NCBI GenBank assembly: GCA_003694325.1 | Contig: RFKJ01000388.1 | Location: 1 to 5,758 of the forward strand | DNA: 5,758 nucleotides | From: Deltaproteobacteria bacterium | GTDB lineage: Bacteria; Myxococcota_A; UBA796; UBA2385 | Direction: 5' to 3' | Part shown: in pieces, positions 1 through 5,758 of the stretch | Layout: every line of letters starts with the position of its first letter | Position numbering within the stretch: the stretch's first letter is position 1 | Notes under the pieces: model-generated | What the model was told of the DNA's origin: nothing | The model's database searches: none | The model's input: only the letters and a program-made list of their open reading frames with translations | Position numbers and translations under genes: made by a program

Positions 1-834
<834 letters not shown>

Positions 835-840
835 GGTGAA

Positions 841-846
841 CCTCCT
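841..846 (-). promoter_or_regulatory. Ribosome binding site of the oxidoreductase gene
   Basis: On the minus strand this reads AGGAGG, a full Shine-Dalgarno match, followed by six bases (TTCACC) and a GTG codon. It fixes the start at 834 although that codon is not ATG. Confidence 0.85.
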
Positions 847-890
847 GGAGGGAGAGGGGAGCACCGGGCAGCAAGACCCGTGCCGTCACG

Positions 891-899
891 ACAATACCA
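891..899 (-). promoter_or_regulatory. Candidate extended -10 element for the oxidoreductase gene
   Basis: On the minus strand this reads TGGTATTGT, that is TGn followed by TATTGT, four of six matches to TATAAT. It is one of the few A+T-rich spots in this gap. It would give an untranslated leader of about 50 bases before the GTG at 834. No good -35 box is visible at the usual distance, so this rests on a short match only. Confidence 0.3.
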
Positions 900-978
900 G
901 GGAGTCCCGTTTCCCCCCTGAGTCCTGGGTCATTTCACCCACCCTGCCGTGTGCTCGCCCCCACCCCCGCCAGTCGGC

Positions 979-984
979 TACAGT
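979..984 (+). promoter_or_regulatory. Candidate -10 element for the lipoprotein gene
   Basis: TACAGT matches TATAAT at four of six positions and lies 20 bases before the ATG at 1005. No recognisable -35 box is present about 17 bases upstream, where the sequence is C-rich. The call is weak. Confidence 0.22.
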
Positions 985-995
985 GCGGCCGCGAT

Positions 996-1000
996 GGAGG
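996..1000 (+). promoter_or_regulatory. Ribosome binding site that fixes the lipoprotein start
   Basis: GGAGG lies four bases before the ATG at 1005. The same frame is open up to a GTG at 951, but that longer start has no comparable site. It would also put 18 residues in front of an otherwise ideal lipoprotein signal peptide, so 1005 is preferred. Confidence 0.75.
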
Positions 1001-1004
1001 CCCC

Positions 1005-2180
1005 ATGCACCGAACCCGCCTGCCCGTACTGCTCTGCACCACCCTCCTGGCCTGTGGGGGCGCCCGGATCACCGGCGACCTGAGCGATTCCGGCGTCGCC
1101 GACGGCGGCGCCAGCGACGGCGGCTCCGCCGGTGATGGCGGCGCCCCGGGCGATGGGGGCACCACCGGCGACGGGGGTGGGGATGGCGGCACGATCGGCG
1201 ACGGCGGAACCACCGGCGACGGCGGCACTGCGGGGGACGGCGGCGGCGACGGGGGTGGCCTGGTCGGCACCGACGAGGACCACGACGGCTGGACCGTGGA
1301 GGCCGGTGACTGCGACGACACCGACGAGAACATCCACCCCTACGCCGACGACCCCTGCTACGACGACATCGACGCCAACTGCGAGGAGGACGACGAGTAC
1401 GACTGCGACGACGACGGCTACACCTCGGCCGAGTACGGCGGCGACGACTGCGACGACGCCAACGACGCCATCCACCCCGGCGCCGGCGACGCCACCCCCG
1501 ACGGCGTCGACGACGACTGCGACGACGAGCTGGACGAGGACGTCTGCAACGTCTACGCCCCCCTGGCCAACGAGACGGGCTATCGCACCTACGACACGCT
1601 GTTCTTCGACGGCGAGACCTACACCGAGCAGGTCGAGCAGGCCGGCTGGGATGCGGCGGCGGGAACCGCCACCGTCACCCGCAGCCTGACGGGGGGCATG
1701 CCCCTCACCATGGTGATCACCGAGTACTGGCAGTGCCACGAGGACGGCCACGTCACCGTGTCGGGCTACACCACCAAGGCGGGCAGCTACGGCGTCGGAG
1801 ACATCAACTTCTCCGAACCCTCCCAGCGACTGCTCCCCGCGACCGAGATGGTGAAGGGCGCGAGCTGGTCGACGTCCTACACCGCCACCGACACCGACAC
1901 GGGTGACCTGTGGACCGTCGCTGCCGACTACACCGTCGAGGGCACCGACAGCATTGATGTCGCGGCCGGGACCTTCGCCGTCACGGTCCTGCAGGCCACC
2001 TACAGCATTACCGACCTGTCCGGCTACGTCGGCGACCGCGAGGGGGTGGTCCGCTACTACCTCGCCCCAGGCATCGGCGTCGTCTACTCCATCGACACGC
2101 TGTCCGACGCCACCGTCGCCGAGGAGCGGGAACTCATCGACTATGACGGCTTCCTGGCCCTCGACCCCGCCTCTCTCTGA
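1005..2180 (+). CDS. Secreted lipoprotein with GDGG linker and two MopE-type acidic (metal-binding-like) repeats
   Basis: The product has 391 residues. Residues 1-17 are a lipoprotein signal peptide: basic HRTR, a hydrophobic core, then the lipobox LLAC with Cys17 as the lipidated residue. Residues 27-86 are a flexible linker of GDGG-like repeats. Residues 89-180 are extremely acidic (41 Asp or Glu of 92) and hold two related units, about 92-126 and 135-172. Each begins DxDG plus an aromatic, continues to a DCDD motif (102-105 and 148-151) and an IHP motif (110-112 and 156-158), and ends in Asp-rich sequence with a Cys. This matches the repeat of the MopE family, linked to copper or other metal binding in Methylococcus and widespread in myxobacterial surface proteins. 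Residues 183-391 look like a beta-rich domain with YYLAPGIGVVY at 351-361, which I could not assign. Cysteines at 103, 118, 126, 134, 149, 172, 181 and 244 suit disulfides outside the cytoplasm. It is probably anchored in the outer membrane; metal or calcium binding is inferred, not shown. Confidence 0.9.
   Translation: MHRTRLPVLLCTTLLACGGARITGDLSDSGVADGGASDGGSAGDGGAPGDGGTTGDGGGDGGTIGDGGTTGDGGTAGDGGGDGGGLVGTDEDHDGWTVEAGDCDDTDENIHPYADDPCYDDIDANCEEDDEYDCDDDGYTSAEYGGDDCDDANDAIHPGAGDATPDGVDDDCDDELDEDVCNVYAPLANETGYRTYDTLFFDGETYTEQVEQAGWDAAAGTATVTRSLTGGMPLTMVITEYWQCHEDGHVTVSGYTTKAGSYGVGDINFSEPSQRLLPATEMVKGASWSTSYTATDTDTGDLWTVAADYTVEGTDSIDVAAGTFAVTVLQATYSITDLSGYVGDREGVVRYYLAPGIGVVYSIDTLSDATVAEERELIDYDGFLALDPASL
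1083..1259 (+). repeat. GC-rich short tandem repeats coding the GDGG linker
   Basis: This stretch repeats variants of GGCGACGGCGGC, with units of about 9-15 bases coding Gly-Asp-Gly-Gly separated by Thr, Ala, Ser, Pro or Ile. It lies inside the lipoprotein gene (residues 27-85). The repeat keeps frame, so changes in unit number would alter spacer length without breaking the gene. It forms the tether between the lipid anchor and the acidic repeats. Confidence 0.8.
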
Positions 2181-2190
2181 GGAGCCTGGC

Positions 2191-2205
2191 TCGAACAACG
2201 TTCGA
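2191..2205. terminator. Small hairpin after the lipoprotein gene
   Basis: TCGAAC, a three-base loop AAC, then GTTCGA make a perfect six-base-pair stem beginning 11 bases after the TGA stop at 2178-2180. No T-tract follows. It may help end transcription of the lipoprotein gene, or be a protein-binding palindrome. Confidence 0.3.
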
Positions 2206-2224
2206 CCCAACCACCGCTAGCCGG

Positions 2225-2262
2225 GAGAGCCACGGACGCGGCGCGACGTCCGGGCGGCTCTC
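2225..2262. terminator. Two-part hairpin between convergent genes, likely bidirectional terminator
   Basis: GAGAGCC (2225-2231) pairs with GGCTCTC (2256-2262). Inside it CGGACG (2233-2238) pairs with CGTCCG (2247-2252), separated by a small uneven bulge and closing on an eight-base loop. The gap lies between the stops of the lipoprotein gene (2180) and the acyl-CoA synthetase gene (2276, minus strand), where a terminator for both is expected. Neither side carries a T-tract, so it would be a non-canonical terminator or a 3'-end stabiliser. Confidence 0.5.
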
Positions 2263-2275
2263 GCCGCGGGGTGTG

Positions 2276-4504
2276 TCAGGTCGCCCGGGGAGGGGAGGCC
2301 GGATGGGCCACCCGCACCCGGGCGTCCACGGCCACCACCCCCTTCCCCACCGGCAGGGCGATCACCGGGTTGAGGTCCATCTCGACCAGCTCCGGACAGG
2401 CGGCGGCCAGGGCACCGACCCGGATCAGGAGCTGCTCGAGGGCCGCGACGTCGGCCTTCGGCGCACCCCGGTAGCCGTCGAGCAGGGGGAAGCCGGCCAC
2501 CGAGCGGACCAGCTCGGCGGCGGCCCGGTCGGTGAGGGGCGGGATGCGGAACCGGACGTCCTTGAGCAGCTCGACGTGGACGCCCCCCAGCCCGAAGGCC
2601 AGCAGCGGCCCGTATACCGGGTCCCGCGACACGCCGACCAGGCACTCCACCCCTCCGCTGACCATGGGCTGGACGAGCACCCCCTGCATCGCCTCGGCCC
2701 GGCCACGCTCGGCGAGCGCCGCGCGGATCTGCTCCCAGGCCTCGAACACGTCGGTCTCGTTGCGAAGATCGACCTTGACCCCGCCCACGTCGGACTTGTG
2801 GCTGATGGTGTCGCTGACCAGCTTGAGGACCACGGGAAAGCCCAGCGCCCGGGCCAGCTCGGCGGCCTCGCCCGCCGACCGGGCCACGCCGCCGCCGGGG
2901 CCGTGGATCCCCAGCGCGTCCAGCAGCTCCCCGACCCGGGCCGTGCCGAGCCAGCCCTCCGGTGCCTGGTCGATGATCCGGCAGGCCGCGGCCAGGTCCA
3001 GGTCCGGCAGGTCCGGCACCGTGCCCGGGTCACGCCGCTGGTGCTCGCCGTAGCGGGCCGCCCGCGCCAGGACCCGGACCGCGGACTCGGGAAAGGCGTA
3101 GCTCGGGATGTGGGCGGCCTGGAGCGTGGTCAGCCCCTCGGGGACCCCGTGGCGCCCCATGAAGCAGGAGATCACCGGCTTGTCGGAGCCGGCCGCGGCG
3201 GCGGCGATGGCCTCCCCGACCTCGGCGGGGTTGGTGATGATCGGGGGGACGAACAGGACGATGACCGCGTCCAGCTCGTCGCAGCCCAGCATCAGGGTGG
3301 TGGCCCGCCGGAAGTCGTCGGGAGTGGCGCTGGCGATCATGTCGACGGGGTTGCGCAGGCTGGCTGCCGCCGGCAGGAAGGTGGCCAGCTCCCGGCGCAG
3401 GGAGTCGGGCAGGTCGGGCACCTGCAGGCCCCAGGCCTCGGCCGCATCCGTCGCCAGGATGCCCGGTCCGCCGGCGTTGGTGAGGATCCCCACCCGACGC
3501 CCGCGGGGGACGGGCTGGTGAGCGAGGAAGGCGGCCATGTCGAACAGCTCCTCGACGGTGTCCACCCGGATGATGCCGGTCTCCTCCACCAGGGCCTCGA
3601 CGGCGACCTCGGCACCGGCGAGGCTGCCGGTGTGGCTGCTGGCGGCGAGGTTCCCCCGGCGGCTGCGCCCCGACTTGACCGCCACGATGGGCTTGTGCCG
3701 CGCCACCTCCCGGGCCAGGGAGGCGAAGCGCTGGGGGTTGCCGAAGCTCTCCAGGTACAGCAGGATCACCCGGGTCCGCGGATCGTCCGCCCACCAGGCG
3801 ATCAGGTCGTTGCCCGAGACATCGGCCTTGTTGCCCATGCTCACGAAGTCGCTGACCCCGATGTTCAGCTCCCGGGCGTAGTCGAGCATGGCCACCCCGA
3901 GGGCCCCCGACTGGCTGGCCACGGCGACATTGCCGGCGGGAGGAAAGGTCGGGGCGAAGGTGGCATCCAGCCGCGTGTCGGGGTCGGTGGTGACCACCCC
4001 CAGGCAGTTGGGGCCGACCAGGGCCATGCCATGCGCCCGGCAGATGGCGGCCAGCTCCCGCTCCTCGGCCAGGCCCTCGGGGCCCGTCTCCTTGAAGCCG
4101 GCGGTGATGACCACCACCCCTCGCACGCCCTTCTCGGCGCAGGCCTCGACCACCGACCGGACCAGCTCCTTGCGCACCACCACGATGGCCAGGTCGACCG
4201 GTCCGGGGATCTCCCGCACGTCGCCGTAGGCGAGGATCGACTGGACCGACCGGGAGTTGGGCCGCACCGGGAACACCGGCCCCCGGAACCCCTGCAGGAC
4301 GAGGTTGCGGGTGATCTCGGCGCCGATGGTGCCGGCCCGATCGCTGGCCCCGATCACGGCGACCGACCGGGGACGGAGGATGGCCGAGAGGTCCCGGCGG
4401 GGGGTGCCGGTCGGATCGGTGGGGCCGTCGCCCGTTGCCGAAGCGGAAGCGGCGGCGGGGTCGGCGACGGCGCCGGTCGTACCGGCCTTGGCGGAGTCGG
4501 TCAT
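2276..4504 (-). CDS. NDP-forming acyl-CoA synthetase, single chain (alpha-beta fusion)
   Basis: The complete product has 742 residues, typical for the fused form. It is expected to interconvert an acyl-CoA, ADP (or GDP) and phosphate with the free acid, ATP and CoA in the cytoplasm. After a low-complexity Ala/Thr/Gly leader (1-35) comes a CoA-binding Rossmann domain (about 37-170; SVAVIGAS at 47-54, VGPNCLGV at 163-170). Succinyl-CoA-ligase-like domains follow (about 190-480; ASQSGALG at 196-203, LTNAGGPGIL at 341-350). SSHTGSLAG at 289-297 holds His291, the expected phosphorylated histidine. A linker leads to an ATP-grasp domain (about 515-735; FPVVLKL at 556-562, SHKSDVGGVKV at 568-578, GLGGVHVELLKD at 638-649, EMDLNP at 708-713). 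His569 may be the second phosphate-relay histidine described in ADP-forming acetyl-CoA synthetase. No GNAT domain is present, so it is not the Pat-type lysine acetyltransferase. Acetate, another short or branched acid, or a hydroxyacid such as 4-hydroxybutyrate are all possible substrates. The ATG at 4504 is preferred over open sequence running to 4669 because upstream residues are non-conserved and would overlap the divergent gene; its ribosome binding site is poor. Confidence 0.93.
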   Translation of the reverse strand: MTDSAKAGTTGAVADPAAASASATGDGPTDPTGTPRRDLSAILRPRSVAVIGASDRAGTIGAEITRNLVLQGFRGPVFPVRPNSRSVQSILAYGDVREIPGPVDLAIVVVRKELVRSVVEACAEKGVRGVVVITAGFKETGPEGLAEERELAAICRAHGMALVGPNCLGVVTTDPDTRLDATFAPTFPPAGNVAVASQSGALGVAMLDYARELNIGVSDFVSMGNKADVSGNDLIAWWADDPRTRVILLYLESFGNPQRFASLAREVARHKPIVAVKSGRSRRGNLAASSHTGSLAGAEVAVEALVEETGIIRVDTVEELFDMAAFLAHQPVPRGRRVGILTNAGGPGILATDAAEAWGLQVPDLPDSLRRELATFLPAAASLRNPVDMIASATPDDFRRATTLMLGCDELDAVIVLFVPPIITNPAEVGEAIAAAAAGSDKPVISCFMGRHGVPEGLTTLQAAHIPSYAFPESAVRVLARAARYGEHQRRDPGTVPDLPDLDLAAACRIIDQAPEGWLGTARVGELLDALGIHGPGGGVARSAGEAAELARALGFPVVLKLVSDTISHKSDVGGVKVDLRNETDVFEAWEQIRAALAERGRAEAMQGVLVQPMVSGGVECLVGVSRDPVYGPLLAFGLGGVHVELLKDVRFRIPPLTDRAAAELVRSVAGFPLLDGYRGAPKADVAALEQLLIRVGALAAACPELVEMDLNPVIALPVGKGVVAVDARVRVAHPASPPRAT

Positions 4505-4511
4505 GGTGGAT

Positions 4512-4558
4512 TCCCGGGGAGAGGATTCTCGGGGGGGTCCCGGGCGTGGGATCCCGGG
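4512..4558. repeat. Three TCCCGGG copies upstream of the acyl-CoA synthetase start
   Basis: TCCCGGG occurs at 4512-4518, 4538-4544 and 4552-4558, all within 55 bases of the ATG at 4504. The CCCGGG core is self-complementary, so any two copies in the leader RNA could pair, and the same sites could bind a dimeric protein. In such GC-rich DNA this may also be chance. Confidence 0.5.
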
Positions 4559-4639
4559 TGGCGGGTCGCTGTAAGCAGCCGAGACGCCGCACGCCCCCCT
4601 GCCGGGCGGCCGGGCTGGGATAGCCTTGCCACCACCCGC

Positions 4640-4643
4640 GAGG
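4640..4643 (+). promoter_or_regulatory. Ribosome binding site that fixes the unknown gene's start
   Basis: GAGG, extended to GAGGA, ends six to seven bases before the GTG at 4650. The alternative TTG start at 4626 in the same frame has only C-rich or mixed sequence before it, so 4650 is preferred. Confidence 0.6.
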
Positions 4644-4649
4644 ACCCTC

Positions 4650-5237
4650 GTGATCCACGACCTGCTCATCCTGCCGCATGCCTCTCACGCCTCCATCGCC
4701 CGCGGCCTGGCCGAGGTGGTGCGCGCGCCCGGCGACGTGCTGGCCCTCGTGATCCCGGTGGGCCACGCCGGTGCCACGGTGGTGGCGTTCACCGACCGCG
4801 ACGGGCACCCGGTCGACCTCGACCTGGACGCCATCGCCCGCCACATGTCGGTCGGCGGCCACGCCGTCGGCGTGGCCCACGGCGACGTCGACGCCCCGGA
4901 CCGGCGGTGGAACAGCTACGACGGCGGTGAGCCGGGCGCATCCTTCGGTCCGGCGGACGAGCCCTGGCTGCCCGGCGACGAGGACGGCTTCCCCGACCTC
5001 GACGGCCCCCGGGTGCGGGAGGCGGACGGGATCCCGGAGGGCCATGTGCGATTCCGCACATGTCACGACCTGGGCATGACGCAGACCTTCTCCTGCCGCT
5101 TCGGCCCGGTCCGCCAGGCCATCGAGCGGGTCGTGGCCGGCGAGGACCTCGGACAGGAGGCGTTCATGATGGTGCTGGACGGCAAGCCGCTGTCCCACCC
5201 GGTGCGCGCCCCGTGGCCGGCGGCCCGTCCCTCCTGA
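4650..5237 (+). CDS. Protein of unknown function, 195 residues
   Basis: I do not recognise a family. From the GTG start the product has 195 residues with no signal peptide and no membrane segment long enough to be convincing, so it is probably cytoplasmic. The N-terminal third (1-80) alternates hydrophobic strands and helices (LLILPH, ALVIPVGHAGATVVAF) and is rich in histidine: 3, 10, 13, 39, 53, 65, 71 and 77. The middle (about 80-130) is acidic, rich in Gly, Pro and Asp, and likely disordered. The C-terminal part (131-180) holds two cysteines in CHDLGMTQTFSC (138-149) and a likely helix near 153-163, ending FMMVLDGKPL (172-181). The His/Cys content could mean metal binding, but there is no known motif. 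Codon use matches the neighbours, with strong third-position G/C, which supports a real gene. It is divergent from the acyl-CoA synthetase gene and may share its control region; it converges on the next gene across a strong inverted repeat. Confidence 0.75.
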   Translation: MIHDLLILPHASHASIARGLAEVVRAPGDVLALVIPVGHAGATVVAFTDRDGHPVDLDLDAIARHMSVGGHAVGVAHGDVDAPDRRWNSYDGGEPGASFGPADEPWLPGDEDGFPDLDGPRVREADGIPEGHVRFRTCHDLGMTQTFSCRFGPVRQAIERVVAGEDLGQEAFMMVLDGKPLSHPVRAPWPAARPS

Positions 5238-5244
5238 GGACGCT

Positions 5245-5310
5245 GACCGGCCTGAAACCGCGCGGCGGGTCCACCGGGTGCCCGCAGCGGCGGTGGACCG
5301 ACGGCCGGTC
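5245..5310. terminator. Nested inverted repeat filling a convergent gap, likely bidirectional terminator
   Basis: Outer arms GACCGGCC (5245-5252) and GGCCGGTC (5303-5310) are perfect complements. Inside them GGTCCACCG (5268-5276) and CGGTGGACC (5291-5299) form a perfect nine-base-pair stem with a 14-base loop. The unpaired parts are uneven: 15 bases on the left, holding the palindrome CCGCGCGG at 5258-5265, and 3 on the right. The element starts eight bases after the stop of the unknown gene and ends directly beside the stop (TAG, 5313-5311) of the minus-strand gene. Its position argues for transcription termination or 3'-end protection for both. No T-tract is present on either strand. Confidence 0.6.
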
Positions 5311-5758
5311 CTACCGGACCCGACAGCGCCCCTCGGCCGCCGTGCAGGCGATGACCGGGTGGTCTCCCTCCCCCAGCCGGACCGAGCCCTGGGGGATGGG
5401 CGCTCCGTCCCCGAAGCGGGCCTCGATGTGCCAGGTTCCGGCCGGGACCGCCCCCGGCACCTCGTAGCGGCGGCTGTCGGACACCAGGAAGACCGCGTCG
5501 GCGTCCCCCTCCACGGCCACCGAGGCCGACGCCGCGCCGACCGGGATCGAGCCGGGCGCCGATCCGGGATTCGACACGCCAGCGGGACCCGCCGCGCCCG
5601 GGCCGGCCTCGACGCCATCCTCGACCTCGATCCCCTCGACCAGGTCCTCGATCTGGGCAGCGAGGTGCACGTCGGACATCTGCCGATCCGCGCCCGGGTG
5701 ACCGTCCCGATGGCCCAGCCACAGGGCGATCCCCACCCCCAGCAGCCCTCCTCCCACC
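5311..5758 (-). CDS. Probable membrane-anchored protein, C-terminal part (5' end beyond the window)
   Basis: The frame is open to the right edge and gives at least 148 residues up to a TAG stop. A GTG at 5757 could be read as a start, but the upstream sequence is not visible and the protein probably begins earlier. Residues 2-15 (GGGLLGVGIALWLG) are hydrophobic, probably the end of a transmembrane helix, followed by HRDGH. Then come an acidic stretch (37-50), a Gly/Pro/Ala-rich spacer (51-77) and a compact beta-rich domain (about 78-148). That domain has VFLVSDSRRYEVPGAVPAGTW-like sequence near 89-109, a typical beta-sandwich turn pattern, and two cysteines, Cys138 and Cys145, able to pair outside the cytoplasm. 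This layout resembles the extracytoplasmic tails after the membrane helix in many myxobacterial Ser/Thr protein kinases, and PEGA-like domains. That is inference, since no kinase sequence is in view. It could equally be another tethered envelope protein. Confidence 0.72.
   Translation of the reverse strand, partial: VGGGLLGVGIALWLGHRDGHPGADRQMSDVHLAAQIEDLVEGIEVEDGVEAGPGAAGPAGVSNPGSAPGSIPVGAASASVAVEGDADAVFLVSDSRRYEVPGAVPAGTWHIEARFGDGAPIPQGSVRLGEGDHPVIACTAAEGRCRVR

Larger units (their letters stand above)
4505..4649. promoter_or_regulatory. Divergent intergenic region between acyl-CoA synthetase and unknown gene
   Basis: These 145 bases must hold the promoters for the synthetase gene (leftward) and the unknown gene (rightward). 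A possible rightward -10 box, TAGCCT at 4621-4626, has no convincing -35 partner. No clear leftward promoter is visible. The part nearest the synthetase start is dominated by GC-rich TCCCGGG copies, listed separately. Confidence 0.45.

Noticed and set aside
951..1004. Upstream GTG start extending the lipoprotein by 18 residues
   Set aside because: It lacks a ribosome binding site and would bury the signal peptide; ATG 1005 has GGAGG four bases upstream and an ideal lipobox.
1083..1259. Possible CRISPR-like or mobile repeat array
   Set aside because: The units are short, contiguous and in frame, coding a Gly/Asp linker; there are no spacers of constant length.
978..2210. Open frame of 410 codons on the minus strand across the lipoprotein gene
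   Set aside because: The product is a Val/Gly/Asp monotone mirror of the GC-rich repeats; the plus-strand frame has a signal peptide, a ribosome binding site and recognisable repeats.
4505..4669. N-terminal extension of the acyl-CoA synthetase to 4669
   Set aside because: The added 55 residues are Pro/Arg/Gly-rich, unlike the family, and would overlap the divergent gene's start and ribosome binding site.
2273..4930. Open frame of 885 codons on the plus strand across the acyl-CoA synthetase gene
   Set aside because: It runs antisense to a complete conserved enzyme and through the next gene's start in another frame. Its composition (Gly, Arg, Asp, His, Pro, Gln) is that of a high-GC shadow frame.
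3030..5618. Open frame of 862 codons on the minus strand spanning three genes
   Set aside because: It is a shifted frame over the synthetase gene and opposite the unknown gene, very Arg/Gly/Pro-rich, with no recognisable domain. High GC removes stop codons from such frames.

Overview
The window is very GC-rich, with almost every third codon position G or C, and carries five protein-coding genes, two of them cut by the window edges. The organism is most likely a Myxococcota or related former deltaproteobacterial lineage. The main reasons are a lipoprotein with a Gly/Asp-rich linker followed by MopE-type Asp/Cys repeats, a style common in that group, and the overall base composition. This is an inference from gene style; no rRNA or other marker gene is present.

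Layout from left to right: (1) Bases 1-834, minus strand: the N-terminal 278 residues of an FAD-dependent oxidoreductase of the sulfide:quinone oxidoreductase / flavocytochrome c family, with its end lost beyond the left edge. (2) A 170-base divergent intergenic region with good ribosome binding sites for both flanking genes and weak promoter candidates. (3) Bases 1005-2180, plus strand: a secreted lipoprotein made of a lipobox signal peptide, a GDGG-repeat linker, two MopE-type acidic repeats and a C-terminal domain I do not recognise. (4) A 95-base convergent gap with hairpins. (5) Bases 2276-4504, minus strand: a complete single-chain NDP-forming acyl-CoA synthetase. (6) A 145-base divergent gap with three TCCCGGG copies. 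(7) Bases 4650-5237, plus strand: a 195-residue protein of unknown function. (8) A 73-base convergent gap almost filled by a nested inverted repeat. (9) Bases 5311-5758, minus strand: the C-terminal part of a probable membrane-anchored protein whose start lies beyond the right edge.

The genes alternate strand (minus, plus, minus, plus, minus), so none is in an operon with another gene seen here. The only arrangements suggesting shared control are the two divergent pairs. I see no sign that the five products form one pathway. The oxidoreductase is respiratory or sulfur-related, and the acyl-CoA synthetase interconverts an acyl-CoA and its free acid with nucleotide phosphorylation. The lipoprotein and the tethered C-terminal domain belong to the cell envelope. 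No mobile element, CRISPR array, tRNA or rRNA was found. Long open frames opposite the real genes are typical artefacts of very high GC. I did not find a convincing new multi-gene system; the most interesting items are the nested inverted repeat, the unidentified 195-residue gene and the two-repeat acidic lipoprotein.
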